In this document: piece after piece, positions 18,969 to 27,489 of the stretch | Numbering within the stretch: the stretch's first letter is position 1 | How the letters are laid out: each line of letters opens with the position of its first letter | From: Lachnospiraceae bacterium | Lineage (GTDB): Bacteria > Bacillota > Clostridia > Lachnospirales > Lachnospiraceae | Direction of reading: 5' to 3' | Length of the DNA: 64,000 nucleotides | NCBI GenBank assembly: GCA_910574715.1 | Contig: CAJTCH010000003.1 | Location: 62,001-126,000, forward strand | Notes under the pieces: model-generated | What the model was told of the DNA's origin: nothing | What the model saw: the letters and a program-made list of their open reading frames with translations, nothing else | Database searches by the model: none | Made by a program: the position numbers and the translations under genes

Positions 18969-19229
18969 TTACTGCTTTCTCTCATCCTCCGATAACTGTC
19001 CGTCTTCCGGTACCGGCTCATTTTCCTTCTCCAATTTCAAGATATCATTCACATCACATTCCAGGAAATCACAAATCTTCTCCAGTGTATGCAGATCTAC
19101 GCGGGACACCTTGTTCTTACAGTACCTATTCAGTTGTGTACGCTGTAATTTACACATATAACATAGCTGAGTCTTACTGATTCCCTTTTCAGCCAAAATG
19201 CGCTCGATTTCAATTACAATCTTACTCAT
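18969..19229 (-). CDS. XRE-family small DNA-binding protein
   Basis: An 86-residue protein that is almost entirely a Cro/CI-type helix-turn-helix: IERILAEKGISKTQLCYMC forms helices 1-2, and LQRTQLNRYCKNKVSRVDLHT the recognition region, with CDFLECDVNDIL closing the fold. The last 18 residues are acidic and charged. It is divergent from the small secreted protein gene 150 bases away, and repeats in that gap may be its operator. A regulator or antitoxin-like role is possible, but no toxin is adjacent. Confidence 0.85.
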   Translation of the reverse strand: MSKIVIEIERILAEKGISKTQLCYMCKLQRTQLNRYCKNKVSRVDLHTLEKICDFLECDVNDILKLEKENEPVPEDGQLSEDERKQ

Positions 19230-19292
19230 ACTTCAACCTCTTGCATGTTTTTTATAAGTATACCCACATTTTCATTGAAAAAATAGATGTAT

Positions 19293-19320
19293 TAAATTAC
19301 ACTGTAATAAATTACACTGT
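19293..19320. promoter_or_regulatory. Direct and inverted repeats, candidate operator
   Basis: TAAATTACACTGT occurs twice, 15 bases apart (19293-19305 and 19308-19320). Within it ATTACA-C-TGTAAT and TGTAAT-AA-ATTACA are overlapping inverted repeats. It lies between the divergent XRE gene and the secreted-protein gene. Confidence 0.5.
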
Positions 19321-19378
19321 TTCTTTTAGGAACAGCAACGGAAATACGCACCATTATTGAAAGGAGAAATTCAAAAAT

Positions 19379-19735
19379 ATGAAAAATACAAAAAAAGTAA
19401 AGAAACTTCTCATGCTTCTGGGGCTGTTCCTGCTGCTGGCTTTCTGCCTGGAACAACGCCGCCCCTATGAAATCCTCTACTCTACGGTCATGACCTCGCC
19501 GAATCTTACAGAGAACCAGATCACCCTGGTCGTACACAGTCTCCTCCCCATTGACAGGGAACGGCTTGCCAGAGAAATCGTAGCAGACCATCAGCGGCTG
19601 AACGGCGGGCACCCGAATCCGCATTATGAACTGGAGCTCTACCGCACAGGGATCCATTACAGGCTGGGAATCGTATTCGACACCCTCTTCTGTAACGGAG
19701 ACGGCCAGATCATGCCGGAGGAAGAGCTGTTCTAA
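19379..19735 (+). CDS. Small secreted or membrane-anchored protein, unknown function
   Basis: A 118-residue protein with a basic start MKNTKKVKK followed by a leucine-rich hydrophobic segment (about 10-23, LLMLLGLFLLLAFC). It is either a signal peptide or an anchor; LLLAFC could be read as a lipobox-like end but lacks the usual small residues. The rest contains YEILYSTVMTSPNLTENQI and HYELELYRTGIHYRLG, with no family I recognise. GAAAGGAG lies 12 bases upstream, a terminator follows, and codon use is normal. The opposite-strand reading was rejected. Confidence 0.7.
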   Translation: MKNTKKVKKLLMLLGLFLLLAFCLEQRRPYEILYSTVMTSPNLTENQITLVVHSLLPIDRERLAREIVADHQRLNGGHPNPHYELELYRTGIHYRLGIVFDTLFCNGDGQIMPEEELF

Positions 19736-19749
19736 TATGAACTTAAAAG

Positions 19750-19796
19750 AAAAGCTGTCAGAATATGTCACTCTCGGACATTTTCTGACAGCTTTT
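19750..19796. terminator. Terminator between the secreted-protein gene and tatD
   Basis: AAAAGCTGTCAGAA pairs with TTCTGACAGCTTTT. T-runs follow on both strands, so it serves both convergent genes. Confidence 0.85.
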
Positions 19797-19802
19797 GTTA
19801 TA

Positions 19803-20567
19803 TCAGCACCCATACAGCCTTCTCGCATTTTCCTCTGTGCAGGCCACTACTTCTTCATAAGTGATCCCCTTAATCTCTGCAATCTCCTCCGCTACATACT
19901 GGATATATGCGGAATTATTCCGCTTCCCCCGGTAAGGCACAGGCGCAAGATAAGGGCAGTCCGTCTCAAGGACAATGGACTCAAGCGGAATCTCCTCCAC
20001 GGTTTCCTTTAATCTGCGCGCGTTCTTGAAGGTGACCACCCCGCCGACTCCGATATAGAAGCCCATCTTCACATACTCCTTCGCCATTTCCCTGGAATAA
20101 GAATAACAGTGGATCACACCCTTCAAGCCCCCGGCGTATTCCTTCATGATCTCCATGGTGTCCGCGGCGGCCTCCCGGCTGTGGATCAGCACCGGAAGAC
20201 CAAGCTCCCTTGCAAGTTCGAGCTGCCGGATAAACCATTTCTTCTGTACCTCGTGAGATTCATTGTCCCAGTAATAGTCCAGACCGATCTCGCCGACAGC
20301 GATCACCTTATCCCTTCTGAACAATTCTCTCATGCGGGCAAACCTCTCCTCATTCAGCTCCCCCGCGTGGTCTGGATGGACTCCCACCGCCGCATACATA
20401 AAGGGATAATCCTGCACCATATCCGCCACTCGTTCGCAGGACGCATAGGACGCGCTGACATTCACGATCGTTCCCACTCCGTGATCCGCCATAGCACGCA
20501 GAAGCTCTTCTCTGTCCTCATCGAACTGGGCGTCGTCATAATGGGCATGTGTATCATATATCATCAA
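19803..20567 (-). CDS. tatD: TatD-family metal-dependent hydrolase
   Basis: A 254-residue TIM-barrel hydrolase/DNase. The metal ligands are seen as YDTHAHYDD at the N-terminus, GEIGLDYYWD (Glu), VLIHSREA (His), GVIHCYS (His) and ETDCPYLAP (Asp). These are the classic TatD signatures in order. GGGGGAG precedes the ATG. It follows ddh by 38 bases on the same strand, downstream of metG, an order (metG then tatD) common in Firmicutes. Confidence 0.95.
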   Translation of the reverse strand: MMIYDTHAHYDDAQFDEDREELLRAMADHGVGTIVNVSASYASCERVADMVQDYPFMYAAVGVHPDHAGELNEERFARMRELFRRDKVIAVGEIGLDYYWDNESHEVQKKWFIRQLELARELGLPVLIHSREAAADTMEIMKEYAGGLKGVIHCYSYSREMAKEYVKMGFYIGVGGVVTFKNARRLKETVEEIPLESIVLETDCPYLAPVPYRGKRNNSAYIQYVAEEIAEIKGITYEEVVACTEENARRLYGC

Positions 20568-20605
20568 AACTCCCCCTGTCCAAGCTTCATGATTCCGGCG
20601 CCCTC

Positions 20606-21592
20606 CTACAGAAGGCCGGCTCTCAGTTCTTCCGGAGTCTTCATGGACAGCAGGGCAGGTGCAATGTCAAATACAGACTTCGCCCCGCATTCTCCCGCCT
20701 TCGCCAGACGGTGCGCCGCCCTCGCATAACAGATCAGTACGCTCGCCGTGAATTCCGGATTGGAATCCAGCTTCAGAGAATACTCGATGATATGCTTACT
20801 CCCATCCTCCCCGGTCTCTCCGCTTCGGATCACGAACCCGCCGTGAGGCATCTTGCTATGCTGCGCCTTTAATTCTTCCTCTGTGATAAATGTTACCGTC
20901 GTGTCATACTCGTCGAAATAATTAGGCATCGTCTTGATGGCCGTCTCGATCGCCTTAAGATCTGCTCCCTCGTCCGGAACCACATAACATTCCCGAAGAT
21001 GCTTCTCCCTCGTCGTAAGCGCAGGCTCGCTTCCGCCCCGCACCCGGTCTACCGCCGCCTCGACAGGCACCGTATACTGAATGCCGTTCTTCACGCCTTC
21101 CACCCGGCGGATCGCATCCGAATGCCCCTGGCTGACACCCTTGCCCCAGAAGGTATACGTGCTTCCCTGCGGCAAGATCGCTTCCGCATACAGCCGGTTC
21201 AGCGAGAACATACCCGGATCCCAGCCCACGGAGATAATTCCGATCTTACCGCCTTCCTTCGCGGCCTTATCCATATCCGCATAATACTCCGGTATCCTCG
21301 CATGAGTATCGAAGCTGTCAATGGTGTTAAAATCTGCCGCGATCTTCGGCCCCATCACCGGCAGGTCCGTCGCAGAACCGCCGCAGAGTACCATAACGTC
21401 GATCTCATCCTTCATGGACAGCATATCGTCCATGTGCTTCACCGACGCCCCCTCCGTGTGAATCTTCACGGCAGACGGGTCACGCCTTGTAAAGACAGCC
21501 TTAAGTTCCATATCCTCGTTGCGGGCGATCGCAAGCTCCACGCCTCTTCCGATATTGCCATATCCAACAATTCCAATCCTGATCTTATCCAT
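20606..21592 (-). CDS. ddh: meso-Diaminopimelate D-dehydrogenase
   Basis: A 328-residue NADPH-dependent enzyme that converts tetrahydrodipicolinate and ammonia to meso-diaminopimelate in one step of lysine and peptidoglycan synthesis. The Rossmann motif GIVGYGNIGRGVE is at the N-terminus. The substrate-site sequences SFDTHARIPEYY, SVGWDPGMFSLNR and GVSQGHSDAIRRVEGV match the Corynebacterium Ddh family. GAGG precedes ATG. It lies between metG and tatD. Confidence 0.95.
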   Translation of the reverse strand: MDKIRIGIVGYGNIGRGVELAIARNEDMELKAVFTRRDPSAVKIHTEGASVKHMDDMLSMKDEIDVMVLCGGSATDLPVMGPKIAADFNTIDSFDTHARIPEYYADMDKAAKEGGKIGIISVGWDPGMFSLNRLYAEAILPQGSTYTFWGKGVSQGHSDAIRRVEGVKNGIQYTVPVEAAVDRVRGGSEPALTTREKHLRECYVVPDEGADLKAIETAIKTMPNYFDEYDTTVTFITEEELKAQHSKMPHGGFVIRSGETGEDGSKHIIEYSLKLDSNPEFTASVLICYARAAHRLAKAGECGAKSVFDIAPALLSMKTPEELRAGLL

Positions 21593-21617
21593 ATCATATC
21601 CTCACTTTCTTCACTTA

Positions 21618-21775
21618 GTACACCGAATAATAAGTAACCAGCCATATAACTTGCCTGATTTTCCATCTGCGTCGTTGTTGTCAATCGGCGTAGCGCCCAC
21701 TACGCCTCATTCCTCCGCCTTGCATATGAAAAATCATTCTGCGTTATATGGCTAGGAACTTATTTTTCGGTGTAC
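21618..21775. repeat. 158-bp palindromic MITE-like element, copy 2
   Basis: Same element as at 1887-2044, differing at two positions; one change restores pairing of GCCATATAAC with GTTATATGGC. TA flanks both ends (21616-21617 and 21776-21777). It sits between the metG stop and the ddh start, where its hairpin could attenuate read-through. Confidence 0.75.
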
Positions 21776-21788
21776 TAGGGACAAATGC

Positions 21789-23726
21789 TTAACAAATTTC
21801 GGCCCCTGCCGGCATCTCCTTCTCCGGCGTCATCAATGCAAGCTTCCCCTCCGCGTCCTCCGCGCACAGAAGCATCCCTTCGGACAAAACCCCTGCCAGC
21901 TTCGCAGGTTTCAGGTTCACGAGCACCATAACCTTCTTGCCTACCATCTCCTCCGGCTTATAATACGCCTTGATACCGGATACGATCTGCTTCACCTGGC
22001 TGCCGATCTTCACCTGGGAGCAGAGCAGCTTCTTCGACTTCTTCACTTCCTCGCAGGCAATGATCTCACCCACCTGGAACTGCAGCTTCCCGAATTCCTC
22101 GAAGGTGATCTCCGGCTTCGCCTCGATATCGATCACCGCCGCGTCTGCTGTGCCTTTCGCTTCACCTTCGTTCTCCTCTCTGACCGGCGGATGAAGCTCT
22201 TCTACCTTCTTCATGACCTCTTCGATATCCAGCCTCGCGAATAAGATCTCCGGCTTCTCCGTCACCTTGCCGTCGCCAAGCTGCGCAAGGATCTTCCCGG
22301 ATGTCTCCGGCATAAACGGCTCGATCAGAACCGCGCCCGCCTTGATACTCTCGATCAGGTTATAGAGCACCGTCTCCAGACGATCCTTCTTCGCCTCGTC
22401 CTTCGCCAGCACCCACGGCATCGTCTCGTCGATATATTTATTGCAGCGCTTGAACAGATTGAAGATCTCTGTGATCGCATCCGCGACTCTCAGATCGTTC
22501 ATCTTCGCTTCCACAACCTTCGGCGTGTTCTCCCGAACAGATTGCAGATCAGCATCTACAGACCGCTCTTCCTCGGTCTCGGCAGCGTTCTTATCCGTCA
22601 CCGCACCGCCGAAATACTTATTCGTCATGGAAACAGTCCGGTTCACCAGGTTCCCCAGGGTATTGGCAAGGTCTGAATTCATGCGCTCAACCATCAGCTC
22701 CCAGGTGATCACGCCGTCATTGTCGAACGGCATCTCATGCAGCACAAAGTACCGCACCGCGTCTACCCCAAAGAAATCCACCAGCTCATCCGCATACAGC
22801 ACATTGCCCTTGGACTTGCTCATCTTGCCGTCTCCCTGCAGAAGCCACGGATGTCCGAAGATCTGCTTCGGAAGCGGCAGATCCAGCGCCATCAGGAAGA
22901 TCGGCCAGTAGATCGTATGGAAACGGATGATATCCTTCCCGATCAGATGCAGATCCGCCGGCCAGTCCCTCTTAAACTGCTCCGTACTCTCACCGCCGCA
23001 CTCATACCCAATCCCGGTGATGTAGTTAGATAACGCATCCAGCCATACATAGACCACATGCTTCGGATCAAAATCCACCGGAATCCCCCACTTGAACGAC
23101 GTCCTGGACACGCAGAGATCCTGAAGCCCCGGAAGCAGGAAATTATTCATCATCTCATTCTTGCGCGACACCGGCTGGATGAATTCCGGATGCGTATTGA
23201 TATGCTCGATCAGACGGTCCGCATACTTGCTCATCTTGAAGAAATACGCCTCCTCCTTCGCCGGCTGAACCTCGCGTCCGCAGTCCGGACACTTGCCGTC
23301 CACCAACTGCGACTCTGTGAAGAAGGACTCGCAGGGCGTACAATACATCCCCTCATAATACCCCTTGTAAATGTCTCCCTTGTCATATAATTTCTTGAAA
23401 ATCTTCTGAATCTGCTTCTCGTGATATTCGTCCGTCGTGCGGATGAATTTGTCATAGGAGGTGTTCATCAAATCCCAGATCCTTCTGATCTCTCCCGCCA
23501 CATTGTCCACATACTGTTTCGGCGTTATATCTGCCTCCTCAGCCTTCAATTCGATCTTCTGCCCGTGCTCATCCGTGCCGGTCTGGAAGAATACGTCGTA
23601 GCCCTGGCTCCTCTTATATCTTGCGATCGCGTCCGCCAGGACGATCTCATACGTGTTCCCGATATGCGGCTTTCCAGACGTATAGGCAATAGCCGTCGTC
23701 ATATAATATTTTGGTTTTTCACTCAT
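21789..23726 (-). CDS. metG: Methionyl-tRNA synthetase
   Basis: A 645-residue enzyme. The HIGH-type motif is KPHIGNTYE near 16-24, and KMSKSKGN is the KMSKS loop. A zinc knuckle reads CTPCESFF and CPDCGR. The C-terminus carries the EMAP/Trbp111-like tRNA-binding domain (FEEFGKLQFQVGEI onward). The start at 23726 (MSEKPKYYMTTAIAY) fits the family and has GGGAGAGAAGG upstream; the 21-codon longer frame has neither. Expression is controlled by a T-box leader. Confidence 0.97.
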   Translation of the reverse strand: MSEKPKYYMTTAIAYTSGKPHIGNTYEIVLADAIARYKRSQGYDVFFQTGTDEHGQKIELKAEEADITPKQYVDNVAGEIRRIWDLMNTSYDKFIRTTDEYHEKQIQKIFKKLYDKGDIYKGYYEGMYCTPCESFFTESQLVDGKCPDCGREVQPAKEEAYFFKMSKYADRLIEHINTHPEFIQPVSRKNEMMNNFLLPGLQDLCVSRTSFKWGIPVDFDPKHVVYVWLDALSNYITGIGYECGGESTEQFKRDWPADLHLIGKDIIRFHTIYWPIFLMALDLPLPKQIFGHPWLLQGDGKMSKSKGNVLYADELVDFFGVDAVRYFVLHEMPFDNDGVITWELMVERMNSDLANTLGNLVNRTVSMTNKYFGGAVTDKNAAETEEERSVDADLQSVRENTPKVVEAKMNDLRVADAITEIFNLFKRCNKYIDETMPWVLAKDEAKKDRLETVLYNLIESIKAGAVLIEPFMPETSGKILAQLGDGKVTEKPEILFARLDIEEVMKKVEELHPPVREENEGEAKGTADAAVIDIEAKPEITFEEFGKLQFQVGEIIACEEVKKSKKLLCSQVKIGSQVKQIVSGIKAYYKPEEMVGKKVMVLVNLKPAKLAGVLSEGMLLCAEDAEGKLALMTPEKEMPAGAEIC

Positions 23727-23818
23727 AACCTTCTCTCCCTTCTTAAACATACAGCGAACCCTCTTTGGCCGCGCCGAGTGTGAAGACAATCATGTCCGGC
23801 ATGATCCTTCTGCGGCAT

Positions 23819-24335
23819 AAAAAACCGCCTTCTTGGATACATTGTAGAATGTATCCAAGAAGGCGGAATCCTGCCGCGTTACCACTTCTATTCATCCTGC
23901 CCTCACGGACAGAACCTCTGCTAGTACATCATTGCATTAATCTTGAAGTAATAGTGCTTGATATTCGTGTCAGCTGTGCGTCTACGAACCGACGGTGTAG
24001 CGGGCTACATCTAGGTTCGAAGGCGTGCAGATGGCATGGATAGCAAGTGCTTATTACTCGAGAATTAATGCAATGATGTACTAATGTCCCGGCCCCCCAT
24101 TTACCGGTTAAGCCGAACACTCTCTCGCTATAACGGGCGAACCCATCGCAGCCTGTATAAGCACAGCTAATGCCTATAGTCGGTGCGCTGCTCAGAAGCC
24201 ATCTTCAGCCAATCTTCCTCCATCCCTCTCAGCATCCCCGCTGTCTTGCAAAACCAATTCTTGCGGCCATAAGACAACGGCTTGGGAATTCTCTGTAAGA
24301 TTCCAAATGACTTACTCTCTTCGTCATTGCTTTTT
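23819..24335 (-). promoter_or_regulatory. T-box riboswitch leader of metG (interrupted by a 158-bp element)
   Basis: On the minus strand the leader starts near AAGCAATGACGAAGAG (stem I base) and contains AGAGA and a plausible AUG specifier in GAAGATGGCTTC. The T-box itself is GTGGTAACGCGG (23885-23874), with U at the variable position as expected for tRNA-Met (discriminator A). A 19-bp terminator stem CCGCCTTCTTGGATACATT with its complement and a run of six T follows (about 23866-23819). An element of 158 bp lies between stem I and the antiterminator. Confidence 0.85.
23924..24081. repeat. 158-bp palindromic MITE-like element, divergent copy 3, inside the T-box leader
   Basis: Ends are GTACATCATTGCATTAAT and its perfect complement, with TA on both sides (23922-23923 and 24082-24083). 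The length (158) and the central GTAGCG/CTAC hairpin match copies 1 and 2, though most of the sequence differs. Flanking GGACA (23907-23911) and TGTCC (24085-24089) pair with each other, so the element sits in the loop of a leader stem. Confidence 0.75.
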
Positions 24336-24355
24336 CTATCTGCGTTATGTTAGAA

Positions 24356-24385
24356 ATCCTAACACACGGGACGATAGATTGTCAA
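24356..24385 (-). promoter_or_regulatory. Promoter of metG
   Basis: On the minus strand TTGACA (24385-24380) and TAGGAT (24361-24356) are 18 bases apart, just upstream of the T-box leader. The -35 box overlaps the end of the upstream Uma2-like gene. Confidence 0.6.
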
Positions 24386-25203
24386 GAGGGATAAATAAAT
24401 TCAGTATCCTTAAGCTCTTCCCTGATTCTTGAAGAATCTATCAGCAATTCTCCTCCAAAGATCCCCACGGGAACCATATCTCCCATGTTATATATCACCG
24501 GACAGGAATCCTGTTCAAAAAAGTAAACGATCACCCGGAGCTTCTCTGCATCCACCATCCAATATTCCCTTACTCCGGCGGCTTCATACTTGTGAAGTTT
24601 CAAAAACATATCTTTCCTTCTGGTTGATTCCGATAAAATCTCAATGACAAAATCCGGCGCCCCCATAATACACTTGTTAACCATCTTCTCTTTGTCGCAA
24701 TTAACAAGAATATCCGGCTGTACCATAGTCTTATCATCACAGTCAAGCTTCACATCCACCGGAGCATAGAATACTTTGCATTTTCCTTTCTTTCTGGCAA
24801 TATAATCCCGAAGCTGTGAAAATATCTCTGCCGATACAGCCTGATGCGCAAGACTCGGAGCACTCATATCATAGATCACGCCGTCTATCAGTTCCGCCCT
24901 TCGGTCATCTGGCAGTGCATAATAGTCAGCTAATGTACAGAAGCTTTTCTGTACTCCATATACAGCGCCCGTTTCGCAGACCCTGGCGGCAGACGCTTCG
25001 GGATATTCCTTCCGGCTGGCCGCTGAAGGTCTGTCCGGCAGAAGCACTCTCTCCAACGCCTGTATCATCTCTTTATCCAGTTCCTTAATTTGTCCGGTAA
25101 ATATCTTCTGTACCATATCACACGGAACTCCTGATAATTCCGAAAGTTCCTCATATGAATAGCTATTTAACTCGCGCCAATATTCCATCAATGGCAGATT
25201 CAT
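24382..25203 (-). CDS. Uma2-family (DUF820) PD-(D/E)XK protein with an N-terminal helix-turn-helix
   Basis: A 273-residue protein. Residues about 1-55 look like a short XRE-type segment (YSYEELSELSGVPCDMVQKIF). Residues about 90-260 are a Uma2/DUF820 domain with AELIDGVIYDM, VQPDILVNC and PDFVIEILSESTRRKD, which hold the Glu, Asp and ExK-like active-site pattern of restriction-endonuclease-fold proteins. The ATG at 25203 has GAAAGG 8 bases upstream. The role of this widespread family is unknown; the fused helix-turn-helix is a common variant in Clostridia. Confidence 0.85.
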   Translation of the reverse strand: MNLPLMEYWRELNSYSYEELSELSGVPCDMVQKIFTGQIKELDKEMIQALERVLLPDRPSAASRKEYPEASAARVCETGAVYGVQKSFCTLADYYALPDDRRAELIDGVIYDMSAPSLAHQAVSAEIFSQLRDYIARKKGKCKVFYAPVDVKLDCDDKTMVQPDILVNCDKEKMVNKCIMGAPDFVIEILSESTRRKDMFLKLHKYEAAGVREYWMVDAEKLRVIVYFFEQDSCPVIYNMGDMVPVGIFGGELLIDSSRIREELKDTEFIYPS

Positions 25204-25247
25204 ATCATCATCCTTTCTCAAACTACAGAGTCAATTACACAAACAGT

Positions 25248-26909
25248 TTAACCAAAAAACAAGCGGTAACAGAGATATCCCAACACCAGCACCGCCACAC
25301 ATACCGCCTGTGTAATGAGCGCCTTTTTATTATCCGTTATATCCCCGTCCCCTTTCTTCAGCGACTCCGGCTCCATCAAGAATCCCCACGGACTGTGCTT
25401 CTGCATCTTCAGGGCGATTCCCTTCTTCTCATTCTCCCCGACTGCCTTAAGGAACTCTCTCCAGTTACTCTCTAAAAGCTTCATACCTCTAATCATGTCT
25501 GCCTGCATCGTCTGCCCCTTCAAAAGCATCTGAAAGAAACCGGCTCTGTCCGAATACGCTTCCTGCTGCCGGTATACGGTATTCTCCTTCTTCTCCATGA
25601 AGGTCTTGAATGCATATTCCAGCCCTTCCTGCACGGCTTTTTGCGGATCCCCTGTCTTCTCATATACATTCGTCGTATAATTATACACCTTGTAGACTCC
25701 CTTCTGTGAGAGATAGAAGTCTATCATCTGATTCACAGCGCTCCTCATCGGGGTAGACATCGACTGGTCCCGGCCGGCGCTAGCCGCATACATCTGCCCC
25801 TTGATCGAAGTGATCGCGGCCAATAACCCCGCAACCTCTTCATTGCGTGCACTGATGCCGGGATTCTTAAGCAGGTTGCCGCTTCCATTGATATGCGAGG
25901 CAAAACGGTTCGCTCTCTCAAGTCCCTTCCCTGTAAGGGCCGCCTTCCCTCCCTGCAGGCTAATCCGGCTTGCACTGCCGTTCCTGGCTTCATTCAATAT
26001 CCGGTTCCTCTGGATCATCTGCTGCTCACCAGAGTCCTGTCTCACATCATATCCCTGACTGATCTTAACATTCCCGCCCTTCGTCAGCTTATAGAGCGTT
26101 CCTCCTTCTTCGGACGCTGCGGACAGACCGCCGGAAGGAACAGCCGTACCGGACGCAGTATACATACCTTTCCTGCCTCTGCCGCCTCCGGCCTGCCATT
26201 CCTGTGATTCCGGCATAAAATACCGGGTGTTTCCCGTAGAATTCACCTTTCCCCGGGCATAAAATCTGTCCGCAGCTCTGGCTGAGATCGCCTCGCCTGT
26301 CGTCTGCTTGTATACACTGGATTTTACCAGCTTAAGAGTGTCTGTCTGGCCGGTCTGCTTCAGGAATTCCATCAGATCCTTCAGCTCAACGTCTACCAGC
26401 AGATTCAGCTTCTGCGCAAGAATCTCATTCAGCCGGTCCATCTGCTGCATCTGCTCTTCCCCCATCGTATGTGTCAGAATCGCCTCAAGAAGCGCCAGAT
26501 ACAGCTTCGACAGCTCATCAAGCTGCGCCGAAAGATTCTGATCACCGACCGGCATCCATTTCTGAAATGCTTCCCAGAGTTCCTGCTCCATCTCCAGAGT
26601 CCACGTTATATTCGCATCTTTCAGAAGCTTACCTTCTATTCCAAACCATTTGCTCTGCCGCGAGAGCTCCGGCGTATCCCTCTTCTCCTCCGTCCGGTCT
26701 CTCTCGTTCTCCTGCTCCCATTCCTGCTTCCTGGAATCCCGTTCCTTCAGAAGCTCTTCCTTCACTTCCGCCGCATGCCTAGATGCTTCTTCTATCAAGA
26801 CCTGCCCTGCCTCCATCTGGGCGCACTTTCTGGCAAGCCTGTTCTCCATCGCCGCTGCTGCCGCAGACTGAGGCGCCTGGTTTCCTCCGGTTTCCTTCAC
26901 TCTTGACAT
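25248..26909 (-). CDS. Unrecognised 553-residue protein with a C-terminal membrane anchor
   Basis: I do not recognise this protein. Residues 1-90 are charged and Ala/Glu/Arg-rich, probably coiled coil. Residues 90-200 are helical with repeated Leu/Gln (LDELSKLYLALLEAILTHTM). A Gly/Ser-rich stretch lies at about 215-330, and a second helical part at about 345-500 includes MRSAVNQMIDFYLSQKGVYK. A single membrane helix is near 533-550, with only FFG or so after it. That is a tail-anchor layout with no signal peptide. AGGAGG precedes ATG. It could scaffold something at the inner membrane; no catalytic motif is visible. Confidence 0.75.
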   Translation of the reverse strand: MSRVKETGGNQAPQSAAAAAMENRLARKCAQMEAGQVLIEEASRHAAEVKEELLKERDSRKQEWEQENERDRTEEKRDTPELSRQSKWFGIEGKLLKDANITWTLEMEQELWEAFQKWMPVGDQNLSAQLDELSKLYLALLEAILTHTMGEEQMQQMDRLNEILAQKLNLLVDVELKDLMEFLKQTGQTDTLKLVKSSVYKQTTGEAISARAADRFYARGKVNSTGNTRYFMPESQEWQAGGGRGRKGMYTASGTAVPSGGLSAASEEGGTLYKLTKGGNVKISQGYDVRQDSGEQQMIQRNRILNEARNGSASRISLQGGKAALTGKGLERANRFASHINGSGNLLKNPGISARNEEVAGLLAAITSIKGQMYAASAGRDQSMSTPMRSAVNQMIDFYLSQKGVYKVYNYTTNVYEKTGDPQKAVQEGLEYAFKTFMEKKENTVYRQQEAYSDRAGFFQMLLKGQTMQADMIRGMKLLESNWREFLKAVGENEKKGIALKMQKHSPWGFLMEPESLKKGDGDITDNKKALITQAVCVAVLVLGYLCYRLFFG

Positions 26910-26989
26910 TCCAGTTCCTCCTAAGCCGCTATGCCTGCCGCCGGTTCATTCAGCCGCACGCCGTGACAAATCGTAAATCTCTTATAATA

Positions 26990-27200
26990 GTTATCGACCG
27001 GGGCGCTGATGTTGTAACCTTGAAATATAATTTCTTTTTATTCCCGCGAGCAACGAGCCAAGCGGGCATGCTTGCATGCACATTTGGCGACTGCCGCGAG
27101 GGTCAAAGACCCCGTTGCTTGCAGCGGGGTCTTTGACTTCCAAATGCCGCCGTTTTAATTTTACTGAAATTGCTTTACTGAAATTGCTAAATTTACGATT
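26990..27200. repeat. Intergenic inverted-repeat block upstream of the Rpn gene
   Basis: GTCAAAGACCCCG-T-TGC (27102-27118) pairs with GCA-G-CGGGGTCTTTGAC (27121-27137) across a two-base loop, inside an outer CATTTGG/CCAAATG pair (27080-27086 and 27140-27146). TTTACTGAAATTGC is repeated in tandem at about 27163-27190. No convincing gene lies between 26910 and 27489. The block looks like an intergenic repeat or a structured non-coding region rather than a terminator, since no gene ends into it. Confidence 0.5.
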
Positions 27201-27489
27201 GCATGCCATTTTATAATATGCTATAATTATTTTCAAGAATTTTTCAAGAATTCAGAAGGGCATTCGCCTTCTATTTTCTATCCGGCAATCACCGGAGGAA
27301 TATCCCTGATTCATTTTTAAATCCAATATTTTACACATTCAATTGGAGAAGCCTTGATATATTGAAACAGTTAAATTCTTCATAAGATTTCCTTTTCCGA
27401 AGCTTCGTTTCATGGTATGATTATAATAATAAATCAAAGTCTTCTTACATTGGATCCTGTAATATCTTGCAGAAGAAAGGAGACTTTTT

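Noticed and set aside
19292..19828. A minus-strand frame of 178 codons over the small secreted protein
   Set aside because: The plus-strand frame has a ribosome site, a hydrophobic N-terminus and a terminator. The minus frame crosses that terminator hairpin and has none of these.
27102..27137. Hairpin considered as a rho-independent terminator
   Set aside because: No gene ends into it on either strand and no clear T-run follows directly; the genes on both sides point away from it.
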